A stretch of 64,000 bases of DNA from assembly GCF_018883605.1 (NCBI RefSeq), contig NZ_JAHLEM010000053.1, positions 1-64,000 on the forward strand, written 5' to 3'. The first letter of the stretch is position 1. The number at the start of each line of letters is the position of its first letter. Shown piece after piece: positions 21,417 to 30,792 of this stretch. Origin of the DNA: Streptomyces niphimycinicus. Its GTDB lineage: Bacteria; Actinomycetota; Actinomycetes; Streptomycetales; Streptomycetaceae. The notes under the pieces were generated by a model that saw only the letters and a program-made list of their open reading frames with translations, was not told the DNA's origin and made no database searches. The position numbers and the translations under genes are program-made.

Positions 21417-22013
21417 TCAGTCCTCTTCGCGCGGGAAGGCATGCAGATGGACGCGGTACGGGGCGGAGCCCTCGGTGTCCCGGTCCACCTCCTTCTCGCG
21501 GTAGCTCTCGATCAGTTCATGCACCTTGTCGCGCAGTTCGCTGGCGAGTTCGGGCGTGAGACGCATAGCGAAGTCGCTCATGTCCGAAGCGCTGCGCCAT
21601 GCTGAGGGCCAGTCGTGCATGGTGCTGAACCAGGTGGCCAGGTCCTGGCCGTGGATGGTGGCCCACTCGTGGAGCAGGGTGTTCATCGCTCCGCGTACGG
21701 CCGGGTCGGGGCTGGTCAGAAACCTGTCGGTACCCACCCGCACGCCCCGCTGCGCCGCCTTCCACCACCGCTCCCGCCCCTTGCCCCGTTCCGGATCGTC
21801 CTTGACGAAGCCGTGGGCGGCTAGCTGTCGCAGATGGTAGCTCGTGGCGCCGCTGGACTCGCCCAATCTGTCGGCCAGTTGGGACGCGGTGGCCGGTCCG
21901 TACTCGCGCAGCGCCCCGAGCAGACGTATCCGCAGCGGATGCGCGAGCCCGCGCAGGGAGCGGGGGTCGAGCACCCGGACGTCGTCGGGCGCAGGCTCTT
22001 CGTTCTGTGCCAT
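21417..22013 (-). CDS. ArsR-family winged helix regulator
   Basis: 198 aa from ATG 22013. The wHTH (residues about 20-90) includes LAHPLRIRLLGALREYGPAT, SQLADRLGESSGATSYHLRQ and LAAHGFVKDDPER. The C-terminal half is helical with no metal-binding Cys cluster, so it probably senses an organic ligand. First gene of an operon with the 74-aa protein and the MFS exporter. A perfect 17-bp inverted repeat lies about 20 bp upstream and is the likely operator. Confidence 0.85.
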   Translation of the reverse strand: MAQNEEPAPDDVRVLDPRSLRGLAHPLRIRLLGALREYGPATASQLADRLGESSGATSYHLRQLAAHGFVKDDPERGKGRERWWKAAQRGVRVGTDRFLTSPDPAVRGAMNTLLHEWATIHGQDLATWFSTMHDWPSAWRSASDMSDFAMRLTPELASELRDKVHELIESYREKEVDRDTEGSAPYRVHLHAFPREED

Positions 22014-22032
22014 GCGCGGCAGCGTAAGCATG

Positions 22033-22074
22033 CAAAGACTCAGTTGCAACACTTTCTTTGCAACTGAGTCTTTG
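22033..22074 (-). promoter_or_regulatory. Perfect 17-bp inverted repeat operator
   Basis: CAAAGACTCAGTTGCAA (22033-22049) is exactly repeated in reverse complement at 22058-22074 with an 8-bp spacer. It lies between the ArsR start (22013) and the stop of the Lrp gene, and is AT-richer than its surroundings. Best explained as the ArsR operator. Confidence 0.8.
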
Positions 22075-22108
22075 GATCCGCTTCAGGAACCTCTATCCGC
22101 CCCGGCCC

Positions 22109-22576
22109 TCAGTCCCGCGCCGCCTGCCGCACCAGCGGAATGATCCGCAGCGGCACCGGGTTCTCCATCACGATCGTCGTCGAGGCCCGGACGATCCCCT
22201 CGAACCCCACCACCAGGTCGATCACCCGCTGAAGGTCGGCGTTGGAGCGGGCCACCAACCGGCAGAGCATGTCCCCGTGGCCCGTCGTGGTGTGCAGCTC
22301 CAGCACCTCGGGAACGGTCGCCAGATGGGCCCGTACGTCCGGCCCCTGCCCCTGCCTGATCTCCAGCGTCGCGAACGCGGTCACCGGATAGCCGAGCGCC
22401 GCCGGGTCCACCTCGGGGCCGAAGCCCCGGATCACCCCCTGTGCGCGCAGCCGGTCCAGCCGCGCCTGCGCCGTACCGCGGGCGACACCGAGGCGGCGCG
22501 ACGCCTCCAGCACGCCTATCCGCGGCTCCTCGGCGAGCAGCTCGATCAGGCGGGCGTCGAGCCCGTCGATTCCCAT
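22109..22576 (-). CDS. Lrp/AsnC-family regulator
   Basis: 155 aa from ATG 22576, chosen because AAGGGGGA precedes it; the frame also opens upstream to 22636. N-terminal HTH (IDGLDARLIELLAEEPRIGV, EASRRLGVARGTAQARLDRL) and a C-terminal RAM/AsnC ligand domain. Divergent from hppD, which it probably controls in response to an aromatic or other amino acid. Confidence 0.85.
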   Translation of the reverse strand: MGIDGLDARLIELLAEEPRIGVLEASRRLGVARGTAQARLDRLRAQGVIRGFGPEVDPAALGYPVTAFATLEIRQGQGPDVRAHLATVPEVLELHTTTGHGDMLCRLVARSNADLQRVIDLVVGFEGIVRASTTIVMENPVPLRIIPLVRQAARD

Positions 22577-22591
22577 CCGGTCCCCCCTTGA

Positions 22592-23884
<1,293 letters not shown>

Positions 23885-24062
23885 CCGTCACGCGGGGGGT
23901 GGGCGGCGGCCCGCCCCCCGCGTTCCCACTCACTCGTGTGCACATGCGCGGCTCATGCCAGAAAACCCGAACACCTGAATGGGAGCGCTTCCCCACCGTC
24001 TACACTCTCGGCGATCTGTTCACTCCAACACGGCGTGATCGCATGGGAGTTGTCGAGTATCA

Positions 24063-25088
24063 ATGCACACGGAAAAGTACACCGCGGGTCGTTTGACCAG
24101 ACGTAGGTTCACCCTCGGCGGGGGCGTGGCCGCGGCCGGTGCGCTCGGTGCCTTCGCCGCCCGCGCGGGGGCCGCCACCGTGGCGGGGGGCCGGTTCGAT
24201 CTGTCGGTGCCCTCCACCCGGCTTCTCCGCGAGAAGACCCCGCACAACGCCACCGTGCTGCAATCCTTCGCGTTCGATGACGTGGGCGGCCATCTCTACA
24301 CCGTCCAGCTCATGCAGGGCGGGATCCAGCTCAGCGGCGAATCCGCCCCCGTCTCCGGCGCCGACCGCGCCGCCCATGGCGATCTGTGCCTCACCAAGCT
24401 GTCCCTGGCCGGTGCGGAGCTGGGCTCCATGTACCTCAAGGGATTCGGGCACGGCGTCGCGATGGGCTGCGAGCCGGTCGGCTCCGCCGCCTATCTGTGG
24501 ACCGAGTCGGACGCCAACCCCGACTCCGGCTACGGCCGCGCCATCAGCCGCTTCAAGTTCGCCGATGGCACCGTGCTGTCCTCCGGTTCGTCCTCGCTGG
24601 TCAAGCACCGCCCGGTGGCGGGCTCCACCAGCAACCAGCCCGCCGTCGACATGCTCAACCGCCGGCTGCTGCTGCGCTACCGCCTCGGCGGCGAGGTCCG
24701 CTACCGGCTGATGAGCCTGTCCGGGGTCAGCGCGGGCGACTACACCCCGGTGTACGACGACATACCCCAGACCGGCGTCGAGGACGGCGAGGTCTTCCAG
24801 GGCTGCACTGTCCTCGGCGACTACGCGTACCAGTTGACCGGCACCGCCTACACCGACGAGGACGGCGCCAACCCGCCCTCCGGCCACGGCAACACCTATG
24901 TCTCCTGTATCGATCTGCGCACCGGCGAACTCGTCCAGCGCGCCCGCACCGAGGCCGCCTACTCGCTCGGCTACCGCGAGCCCGAGGGCCTGGCCGTCCA
25001 GTTGTCCAGCCCCCGCCGGCTGTGCATGGGCTTCGCCTCCGGCGCCGCCGGAGACCGTAAGGTCAGCGTCTACTACAAGGCGCAGTAG
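24063..25088 (+). CDS. Tat-exported beta-propeller-like protein
   Basis: 341 aa. The N-terminus has a twin-arginine signal (LTRRRFTLGGGVAAAG...) with cleavage after about residue 37. The mature part consists of repeated short beta-rich segments (SFAFDDVGGHLYTVQLM, GDLCLTKLSLAG) typical of surface sugar-binding or propeller proteins; similar streptomycete proteins are labelled teichoic acid biosynthesis protein C-like, a name I treat as unreliable. It is monocistronic and probably acts outside the cell. Confidence 0.65.
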   Translation: MHTEKYTAGRLTRRRFTLGGGVAAAGALGAFAARAGAATVAGGRFDLSVPSTRLLREKTPHNATVLQSFAFDDVGGHLYTVQLMQGGIQLSGESAPVSGADRAAHGDLCLTKLSLAGAELGSMYLKGFGHGVAMGCEPVGSAAYLWTESDANPDSGYGRAISRFKFADGTVLSSGSSSLVKHRPVAGSTSNQPAVDMLNRRLLLRYRLGGEVRYRLMSLSGVSAGDYTPVYDDIPQTGVEDGEVFQGCTVLGDYAYQLTGTAYTDEDGANPPSGHGNTYVSCIDLRTGELVQRARTEAAYSLGYREPEGLAVQLSSPRRLCMGFASGAAGDRKVSVYYKAQ

Positions 25089-25161
25089 ACCGGCGATTTC
25101 GCGGTAACCCATCCGCTCCCGCGATCTTCCCCGCACGCTTCCCGGGTGCGAGGCTGGACAT

Positions 25162-26529
25162 ATGACGGACCTCATCGAGCTGCTGCGGGAGGGCCTCCCC
25201 GAGGAGGCCGTGCTGACCGACCCGGATGTGACCGGGGCGTACGCACACGACATGGCGAGCTTCTGCGAGGCGGGCGCGCCCGCCGTCGTCGTCCTCCCGC
25301 GCACCGTCGAGCAGGTGCAGCACGTCTGCCGCACCGCCACCGCGCTGCGTGTCCCGGTCGTGCCCCAGGGGGCGCGCACCGGCCTGTCGGGCGCGGCCAA
25401 CGCGTCCGAGGGCTGCATCGTGCTGTCCCTGGTCAAGATGGACCGGATCCTGGAGATCAACCCGGTCGACCGGATCGCGGTCGTCGAACCGGGCGTGATC
25501 AACGCGACCCTGTCCCGCGCGGTCATGGAAAAGGGCCTCTACTATCCGCCGGACCCCTCGAGCTGGGAGCAGTGCACGATCGGCGGCAACATCGGCACCG
25601 CGTCCGGCGGGCTGTGCTGTGTGAAGTACGGCGTCACCGCCGAATACGTCCTCGGGCTCGATGTCGTGCTGGCCGACGGGCGGCTGCTGAAGACCGGCCG
25701 CCGCACCGCCAAGGGCGTCGCGGGCTATGACCTGACCCGGCTGTTCGTCGGCTCCGAGGGCAGCCTCGGCATCGTCGTCGGCGCGGTCCTCGCCCTCAAG
25801 CCCGCCCCGCTGGAGCAGCTCGTCCTGGCCGCCGAGTTCCCCTCCACCGCGTCCGCCTGCGACGCAATCTGCCGGATCATGGAGCGCGGCCACGCCCCCT
25901 CGCTGCTGGAGCTGATGGACCGCACGAGCGTCCGCGCGGTCAACGCGATGGGGAACATGGGTCTCCCGGAATCCACCGAGGCCCTGCTGATGGCGGCGTT
26001 CGACACCCCGGACCCGGCCCCCGATCTCGCCGCCGTCGCCGAGCTGTGCACGGCGGCCGGTGCGACGGAGGTGGTCCCGGCCGAGGACGCCGCCGAGTCG
26101 GACATGCTGCTCCAGGCCCGCCGGATGACGCTTCCGGCGCTGGAGGCGGTCAAGGGCGTCACCATGATCGACGACGTCTGTGTGCCCCGCTCCCGGCTCG
26201 CCGAGATGATCGACGGTACGGCCGCCATCGCCGAGAGGCACGGCCTCACGATCGGCGTCGTGGCCCACGCCGGGGACGGCAACACCCATCCGACGGTGTG
26301 CTTCGACCCGGCCGACCCCGACGAGTCGCGGCGGGCCCAGGAGTCGTTCGACGAGATCATGGCGCTGGGCCTGGAGCTGGGCGGCACCATCACCGGGGAA
26401 CACGGCGTCGGCGTCCTCAAGCGGGACTGGCTGGCGCGTGAACTGGGGCCGGTGGGGGTGGAGTTGCAGCAAGGGATCAAGCAGGTCTTCGATCCGCTGG
26501 GCCTGCTCAACCCCGGCAAACTGTTCTGA
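25162..26529 (+). CDS. FAD-linked oxidase, glycolate/D-lactate dehydrogenase GlcD-like
   Basis: 455 aa. PCMH-type FAD domain: VPVVPQGARTGLSGAANAS, then SWEQCTIGGNIGTASGG and KTGRRTAKGVAGYDLTRLFV. The C-terminal domain has GDGNTHPTVCFD (His ligands) and the end motif GEHGVGVLKR. It oxidises a 2-hydroxy acid, transferring electrons to an undetermined acceptor. Monocistronic; glcE/glcF partners are absent. Confidence 0.85.
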   Translation: MTDLIELLREGLPEEAVLTDPDVTGAYAHDMASFCEAGAPAVVVLPRTVEQVQHVCRTATALRVPVVPQGARTGLSGAANASEGCIVLSLVKMDRILEINPVDRIAVVEPGVINATLSRAVMEKGLYYPPDPSSWEQCTIGGNIGTASGGLCCVKYGVTAEYVLGLDVVLADGRLLKTGRRTAKGVAGYDLTRLFVGSEGSLGIVVGAVLALKPAPLEQLVLAAEFPSTASACDAICRIMERGHAPSLLELMDRTSVRAVNAMGNMGLPESTEALLMAAFDTPDPAPDLAAVAELCTAAGATEVVPAEDAAESDMLLQARRMTLPALEAVKGVTMIDDVCVPRSRLAEMIDGTAAIAERHGLTIGVVAHAGDGNTHPTVCFDPADPDESRRAQESFDEIMALGLELGGTITGEHGVGVLKRDWLARELGPVGVELQQGIKQVFDPLGLLNPGKLF

Positions 26530-26587
26530 GGCCGCCCGGACCCGGGGGTGGTCCGGACGGCCTCGGCTTCAGAACTTCAGTGCCTGA

Positions 26588-27637
26588 CTACGCCTTCAGC
26601 GAGGCGATGTCGATCACGAAGCGGTACCGCACATCGCTGCTCACGACGCGCTCGTACGCCTCGTTGATCTGGTCGCCGTTGATCACCTCGATCTCCGCAC
26701 CGAGCCCGTGCTCGGCGCAGAAGTCCAGCATCTCCTGCGTCTCCCGGATGCTGCCGATCTTCGACCCGGCCATCGACTTGCGGCCCATGATCAGCGAGAA
26801 CTGGCTGAAGGCGCTGGGGTTCTCCGGCGCGCCCACGTGCACCAGTGTGCCGTCGACCTTCAGCAGCGACAGGTAGCCGTCCAGCGGCAGGTTCGCCGAG
26901 GTCGTGTTGACGATCAGGTCGAAGGTGCCGGCCAGCTCGGTGAAGGTGGAGTCGTCACCGGTGGCGTAGAAGTGGTCGGCGCCCAGCCGCAGCCCGTCGT
27001 CCTTCTTACGGAGCGTCTGGCTCAGCACGGTCACCTCGGCGCCCATCGCATGGGCGATCTTCACGCCCATGTGGCCGAGGCCGCCGAGGCCCACGATGGC
27101 GACCTTCTTGCCGGGACCGGCGTTCCAGTGGGCGAGCGGGGAGTAGAGGGTGATCCCGGCGCACAGCAGCGGGGCGGCGATGTCCAGCGAGATCCCCTCG
27201 GGGATGCGCAGGGCGTAGTTCTCGTCCACCACGATGTGGGTGCTGTAGCCGCCGTAGGTGGGGGCGCCGTCGTACTCCGTGCCGTTGTACGTCTGCACCT
27301 CGCCCTTGAGGCAGAACTGCTCCTCGCCCGCGAGGCAGTTGGCGCACTCACGGCAGGAGTCGACGAAGCAGCCCACGCCGACCCGGTCGCCCACGGCGTA
27401 CTTGGTCACACCGGGGCCGACCTCGGCGACCACACCGGCGATCTCATGGCCGGGCACCATCGGGAACTGGGCGGCGCCCCATTCCTCGCGGGCCTGGTGG
27501 ATGTCGGAGTGGCAGATACCGGCGTAGGCGATCTCGATGAGGATGTCGTGCTCGCGCAGTGCGCGGCGCTCGACGGTGGTCTTTTCCAGCGGGGCCTTCG
27601 GAGCGGGGGCTGCGTAGGCGGTGACGCTGGTGGTCAT
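26588..27637 (-). CDS. Zinc-dependent NAD(P) alcohol dehydrogenase (YahK/AdhC-type)
   Basis: 349 aa. Catalytic zinc ligands in GICHSDIH and PGHEIAGVV, structural zinc cysteines in [15 protein letters not shown], and the cofactor motif [12 protein letters not shown]. Medium-chain family that reduces aldehydes, probably with NADPH. It lies downstream of an MmyB-type XRE regulator on the same strand, the usual pairing for this gene, with the tandem repeats at 27724-27791 between them. Confidence 0.88.
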   Translation of the reverse strand: MTTSVTAYAAPAPKAPLEKTTVERRALREHDILIEIAYAGICHSDIHQAREEWGAAQFPMVPGHEIAGVVAEVGPGVTKYAVGDRVGVGCFVDSCRECANCLAGEEQFCLKGEVQTYNGTEYDGAPTYGGYSTHIVVDENYALRIPEGISLDIAAPLLCAGITLYSPLAHWNAGPGKKVAIVGLGGLGHMGVKIAHAMGAEVTVLSQTLRKKDDGLRLGADHFYATGDDSTFTELAGTFDLIVNTTSANLPLDGYLSLLKVDGTLVHVGAPENPSAFSQFSLIMGRKSMAGSKIGSIRETQEMLDFCAEHGLGAEIEVINGDQINEAYERVVSSDVRYRFVIDIASLKA

Positions 27638-27723
27638 AGAGCTGTCTCCCTAGGGGAAATGGGGGGAATGCGATGAATGTGGGGGGTGGCAGGCATGGGG
27701 GTGCCCAGGCGAATGGTGCGAAT

Positions 27724-27791
27724 GGCGTGAAAGGGGGATTGGTGTGAAAAGGGGGTTGGTGTGAAAGGAAGGTTGGTGCGAAAGGGGGGTC
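27724..27791 (-). repeat. Four 17-bp tandem repeats upstream of the alcohol dehydrogenase
   Basis: Units start at 27724, 27741, 27758 and 27775; the consensus is GGTGTGAAAGGGGGGTT with two to four changes each. Located between the XRE regulator stop and the dehydrogenase start. They could be regulator binding sites; AT/GC composition differs from the coding DNA around them. Confidence 0.75.
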
Positions 27792-27798
27792 GGTGGGA

Positions 27799-28719
27799 TC
27801 AGGGGGAGACGTCGGAGGACGGTCCCCCCGAAGGACGCGCATCGGACGAGGGCGCGGAGGAACGGGCGGAAGGAGGCGCGGTCCAGCTCGCCAGCAGCCG
27901 CAGGGCCTCCTCGGAGGGAGAGCCGGGCTCGACCGTGTAGATACACAGCGCCTGGTCGGGATCGCCGGGAACGGTCACGTTCTCGTAGGCGAGCGTCATG
28001 TCCCCGACCACCGGATGGTGGTAGCGCTTGACGCCATGGGTCTTCTCCCGCACGTTGTGGTCCGCCCACCACTTGCGGAACTCCGCGCTCTTGATGGTGA
28101 GCTCGCCCACCAGCTCGGTCAGCCGGGGGTCCTCGGGATGGCGCCCGGCCTCCAGCCGGAGGGAGGCCACCACCTCCGACGCGACCGTCTCCCAGTCCGT
28201 CCACAGGGAACGGGCCGCCTCGTCGAGGAACATGAAACGGGCCATATTGCGCTCGTGGTACGGGAGCGCCTCGAAGTCGATGATCAGTGCCCGGGCCAAC
28301 TGGTTGGAGGCCAGGACATCGCCCCTGCGCCCGAGGACGAAGGCCGGTGAGATCCCGTCCAGCGTCCGCAGCAGTGCGTGCACCCCGGGCCGCACCCGCT
28401 GGGGGCGGGGCGGCCGGCGGCGCACCGTGCGCCGGGGGCGCGGCCGGGTCAGCTCGAAGAGATACGCGCGCTCGGTGTCGTCGAGCCGCAGCGCACGGGC
28501 CACGGCGTCCAGCACGGTCTCCGACACATTGAGGTGCCGGCCCTGCTCCAGCCGCGTGTAGTAGTCCGTGCTCACCCCGGCGAGCTGCGCCAGCTCCTCG
28601 CGGCGCAGCCCCGGCACTCGACGGGGGCTGTCGTTGATCACGCTCACGCCCGCGTCCCCAGGGCTCAGGCGAGCCCTGCGGGTCCGCAGGAACTCACTGA
28701 GCTCGGTATTGCGGTCCAT
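27799..28719 (-). CDS. XRE-family regulator with MmyB-type ligand domain
   Basis: 306 aa from ATG 28719. Helix-turn-helix at residues about 5-75 (ELSEFLRTRRARLSPGDAGV, RREELAQLAGVSTDYYTRLEQG) and the MmyB-like ligand-binding domain afterwards (FVLGRRGDVLASNQLARALI, WWADHNV). The C-terminus is a Ser/Pro-rich tail. It probably regulates the alcohol dehydrogenase just downstream. Confidence 0.87.
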   Translation of the reverse strand: MDRNTELSEFLRTRRARLSPGDAGVSVINDSPRRVPGLRREELAQLAGVSTDYYTRLEQGRHLNVSETVLDAVARALRLDDTERAYLFELTRPRPRRTVRRRPPRPQRVRPGVHALLRTLDGISPAFVLGRRGDVLASNQLARALIIDFEALPYHERNMARFMFLDEAARSLWTDWETVASEVVASLRLEAGRHPEDPRLTELVGELTIKSAEFRKWWADHNVREKTHGVKRYHHPVVGDMTLAYENVTVPGDPDQALCIYTVEPGSPSEEALRLLASWTAPPSARSSAPSSDARPSGGPSSDVSP

Positions 28720-28749
28720 GGGTTCCAGTATTGGCAACGGAAAGGCCAT

Positions 28750-29022
28750 CCGAGCGTGTCAAAGTAGGTCTGTTGAACCTAGGCCGGGTGGTGCCAGGCG
28801 GGCCGTCGCCGCTCGTAAGGCTCCGTGGCGCTCGCACGGGAGAGTGGTGGCGAGGAGCTGTGGGGGCAGTCGGCGGGCCGGTCTGATAGACCATGACAGC
28901 GCGCGTTCCGGGTTGCACAGCGGCTCCTGTACGGCAAACTGCTTACGCCCCCCTCACCGCGAGGCACCGTAAAGGCGCAGCGCAGTACAGCACGGCCGAG
29001 CAGATATGGGACATCGGAGATC
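28750..29022 (+). promoter_or_regulatory. Native upstream region of the interrupted RDD gene
   Basis: Intergenic host DNA between the XRE regulator and the stranded RDD start codon. It should contain the RDD gene's original promoter, now 11.7 kb away from the rest of the gene. A GGAGA ribosome site lies at about 29016-29020, just before ATG 29023. Overlapping ORFs on both strands here look like chance. Confidence 0.55.
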
Positions 29023-29097
29023 ATGAGCGCCCCTACCTCAGGATCCGCGGACGGCAGCTCCATTCCTGGCTTTTATCCGGATCCTTCATACGCCTAA
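29023..29097 (+). pseudogene. Stranded 5' end of the RDD gene, cut by AICE insertion
   Basis: ATG 29023 with a GGAGA ribosome site begins M-S-A-P-T-S-G-S-A-D-G-S-S-I-P-G-F-Y-P-D-P-S and then two element-derived codons and a stop at 29095-29097. The segment G-F-Y-P-D-P-S aligns in phase with G-Y-Y-P-D-P-S at the start of the RDD gene across the element (40791-40814). This is direct evidence that the two pieces were one gene and that insertion took place inside the Asp-Pro codons. Confidence 0.85.
29080..29084. other. attL core of the AICE
   Basis: GATCC, shared with 40806-40810 in the same codon phase. On the element side, TACGCCTAACC at 29089-29099 is the inverted counterpart of GGTTGGGTA at 40790-40798 on the other end, as expected for the arms of a serine-integrase attP. 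Confidence 0.75.
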
Positions 29098-29136
29098 CCG
29101 GCTATTTTCTGAGACCGCTCTGACCTGCTCATATGT

Positions 29137-29166
29137 GAAGGGGCGCCCTCGTGGGACGCCCCCTTC
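29137..29166. terminator. Terminator-like hairpin at the left edge of the element
   Basis: GAAGGGGCG (29137-29145) pairs with the ...CGCCCCCTTC side ending at 29166, with an inner CCC/GGG pair, across a small loop. It would stop transcription from the native RDD promoter entering the element and, in the other direction, stop the leftmost element operon running out into host DNA. Confidence 0.65.
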
Positions 29167-29209
29167 GTTGCTGTCGGGCTCGTGTGGCCGGTGCCCGGTG
29201 ATCAATGGC

Positions 29210-29506
29210 TCATCGCGCCATGCCTCGGTCGCCTGCCATCTCCTGTGCGTGCTCGTGCATGATCACGTAGGGGCGCACCAGTGGCCCTGTTTGCACAAGC
29301 GGCTCGCCACTGTCGGCTAGGCGTGGCAGTCGGAGCGTGTCATCAAGCCTGGGAGGCGGCGGCGCGGACCTGGACGGGGTTGTCATGCGTTTGGTGGCCC
29401 CGGGCCGCCCTGTGGCCGCATGGCGCCCTTGGGGCCGTCGACTGGGGGCGAACGTCGCGGTGATCAGTAGCGCCAGAATGCCGAACCAGGAACTGAGCCC
29501 CATCAT
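29210..29506 (-). CDS. AICE small membrane protein
   Basis: 98 aa beginning MMGLSSWFGILALLITATFA, a single N-terminal membrane helix, then a basic Pro/Arg-rich tail. Function unknown. Its ATG overlaps the stop of the 58-aa gene (ATGA), which supports it as a real, coupled gene and the last of the leftward operon. No Shine-Dalgarno other than through coupling. Confidence 0.5.
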   Translation of the reverse strand: MMGLSSWFGILALLITATFAPSRRPQGRHAATGRPGATKRMTTPSRSAPPPPRLDDTLRLPRLADSGEPLVQTGPLVRPYVIMHEHAQEMAGDRGMAR

Positions 29507-29679
29507 GAGGGCGACTTGATCATGCAGGGGTCGTCACAGTCCTCGTCGCAGACGTGCGACTGCCTTAAATATCGATCGCCAAGGTGACTTTGCTGAGTGA
29601 CTTGTTGCGCCTTGCGCCCTGGGGCTCGGCCTGCCTCGGTCTTGGCAGCCTTGACGGTGAATCTCTTGTTGCTGGCCAC
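29503..29679 (-). CDS. AICE small Cys/Asp-rich protein with a TTA codon
   Basis: 58 aa from GTG 29679 (GGGAGACGG upstream): starts V-A-S-N-K-R-F-T-V-K-A-A-K-T-E and ends with an acidic Cys motif (CDEDCDDPC). The codons show GC-rich third positions, unlike the overlapping longer frame. Contains one TTA leucine codon, so translation may depend on the bldA tRNA. Coupled to the membrane protein downstream. Function unknown. Confidence 0.55.
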   Translation of the reverse strand: MASNKRFTVKAAKTEAGRAPGRKAQQVTQQSHLGDRYLRQSHVCDEDCDDPCMIKSPS

Positions 29680-29890
29680 TTTCTTCCGTCTCCCTTTCCT
29701 CTAGTCGGGTGTCGTCGGGGTGACCGAAACTCGCGTGCAAGTCCATGAGCTTAAGCATCATGAAAATCTGGCGAGTGTCGCGAAGTTGGTGCGCTTCTAT
29801 GAGGTCTGCTCGCAGCGAGGCACATAGGTCGCATGAACTGGGATCTACTATTCCACTCTGTGGTTTGAGTAGATCCGCCCACTGAGACAC
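29534..29890 (-). CDS. AICE protein with CxxC motif, uncertain 3' part
   Basis: From GTG 29890, the first 65 residues look real (SSCDLCASLRADLIEAHQLR, then IFMMLKLMDLHASFGHP): a CxxC followed by a helical region, as in the 64-aa protein at 30485. The last 50 residues overlap the 58-aa gene in another frame and look like shadow sequence. Either the gene was extended by loss of its stop or a frameshift exists. No good ribosome site. Confidence 0.35.
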   Translation of the reverse strand: MSQWADLLKPQSGIVDPSSCDLCASLRADLIEAHQLRDTRQIFMMLKLMDLHASFGHPDDTRLEERETEESGQQQEIHRQGCQDRGRPSPRAQGATSHSAKSPWRSIFKAVARLRRGL

Positions 29891-29987
29891 TGGAAATTAG
29901 CCTTTCGGTGGTACCCGCTCCTGCCGGGAAAACGAATGCCAAGGTTAAGGGGAGCCCCGAATTCGATGCGTCCGGCAGGAGCGGGCG

Positions 29988-30374
29988 CTAATCGGCGAGG
30001 CAATCGGGGCAGTTAACGGTGCGCGCCCACTGGCGGATCTTCCCGATCTTCCCGCATTTTGTTTTCCCATCGCGCATCTTGTGCACGTTTTTATCGCTTC
30101 CCTGAAGTTTTACCGGCACCCAAATTTCCGGCATTTCGAGGGAAGGGGGTACCTCCGGGTGATCTCCCTGATCGGAGTGCTCTGATTGCGAATCCTGGCC
30201 GATATCGACAAACCGATAGCCGTGAAGGGCGCGACCGTACGTGTCATCCCGACTCTTGCACTCCGGGCATTCATCCTGACTTTCGCGTTCCGCGCATGAG
30301 ACGGCGTGGTCTAGGTATGCGCGCCATGCTTGGTCTACTTCTGTCCGCTTGTCGATTTTCCCAGGGAGGGGCAT
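29988..30374 (-). CDS. AICE zinc-ribbon-like small protein
   Basis: 128 aa. Two cysteine pairs are visible: ECPECKS in the N-terminal half and a C-terminal module HKMRDGKTKCGKIG...VNCPDCLAD, a His/Cys arrangement common in actinobacterial plasmid and phage proteins that probably binds zinc. GAGGGAGGAAA precedes the ATG. It lies 10 bp after the 34-aa membrane peptide. Function unknown. Confidence 0.6.
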   Translation of the reverse strand: MPLPGKIDKRTEVDQAWRAYLDHAVSCAERESQDECPECKSRDDTYGRALHGYRFVDIGQDSQSEHSDQGDHPEVPPSLEMPEIWVPVKLQGSDKNVHKMRDGKTKCGKIGKIRQWARTVNCPDCLAD

Positions 30375-30383
30375 TTTCCTCCC

Positions 30384-30488
30384 TCACAGTCGCCCGGTCA
30401 TGGCGAGGGTAATGACACCCGCGACGAGTATGAATCCCACCAATACCACGATCACTCCGCTGGCCGTTTCACGGTCTACGAGTTTCAC
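30384..30488 (-). CDS. AICE 34-aa single-pass membrane peptide
   Basis: Starts GTG 30488 after a strong AAGGGAGG site: V-K-L-V-D-R-E-T-A-S-G, then a hydrophobic stretch (VIVVLVGFILVAGVITLA) and M-T-G-R-L. The size and layout resemble small spread-type membrane peptides of Streptomyces conjugative elements, though I cannot assign it. Its start overlaps the stop of the 64-aa gene by 4 bp (GTGA). Confidence 0.6.
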   Translation of the reverse strand: MKLVDRETASGVIVVLVGFILVAGVITLAMTGRL

Positions 30489-30679
30489 GGTGCACCTCCC
30501 TTGCGGTGTGCCGCGATTTCCCTACTGAGGGAAGTGACCTTCTGGTCGTTGCCTAAAGCCCTCGCGTCTTCCCGTTCTCTGGCCAACGCCCCACAGACAT
30601 CGCAGCCTTCTACGGGGGCCGGTTCCGGAACGGGAGGAGGCAGAGGGACTGGAGCTGACCTGGTGTGCTCGCTCGTCAC
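30485..30679 (-). CDS. AICE 64-aa CxxC protein
   Basis: GTG 30679 with GAGGGGG upstream. A Pro-rich N-terminus (VPLPPPVPEPAPVEG) leads to CDVCGALAREREDARALGN, a CxxC then a charged helix. Resembles the 29534 protein. Coupled to the membrane peptide. Function unknown. Confidence 0.55.
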   Translation of the reverse strand: MTSEHTRSAPVPLPPPVPEPAPVEGCDVCGALAREREDARALGNDQKVTSLSREIAAHRKGGAP

Positions 30680-30745
30680 TGTTGCTCACCCCCTCGCGTC
30701 TCGTTCCTGAGTGACGAAACGTTAGGGAGCGACTACGGAGATGTC

Positions 30746-30783
30746 TGTGGCAGTTTGACTATCCGTCAGTTCGAAGTGCCACA
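30746..30783 (-). promoter_or_regulatory. Inverted repeat upstream of the leftward small-gene operon
   Basis: TGTGGCA (30746-30752) and TGCCACA (30777-30783) are perfect 7-bp arms 24 bp apart, lying between the XRE-TPR gene stop and the 64-aa gene. It could be the binding site of one of the element's two regulators. Confidence 0.45.
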
Positions 30784-30792
30784 AGTGATCGT

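Noticed and set aside
28779..29063. Minus-strand ORF of 94 codons upstream of the AICE
   Set aside because: No ribosome site or conserved features; lies across the native RDD promoter and start.
29534..29679. C-terminal third of the 118-codon ORF as a real domain
   Set aside because: The 58-aa gene in another frame has a better ribosome site, better codon pattern and ATGA coupling to the next gene.
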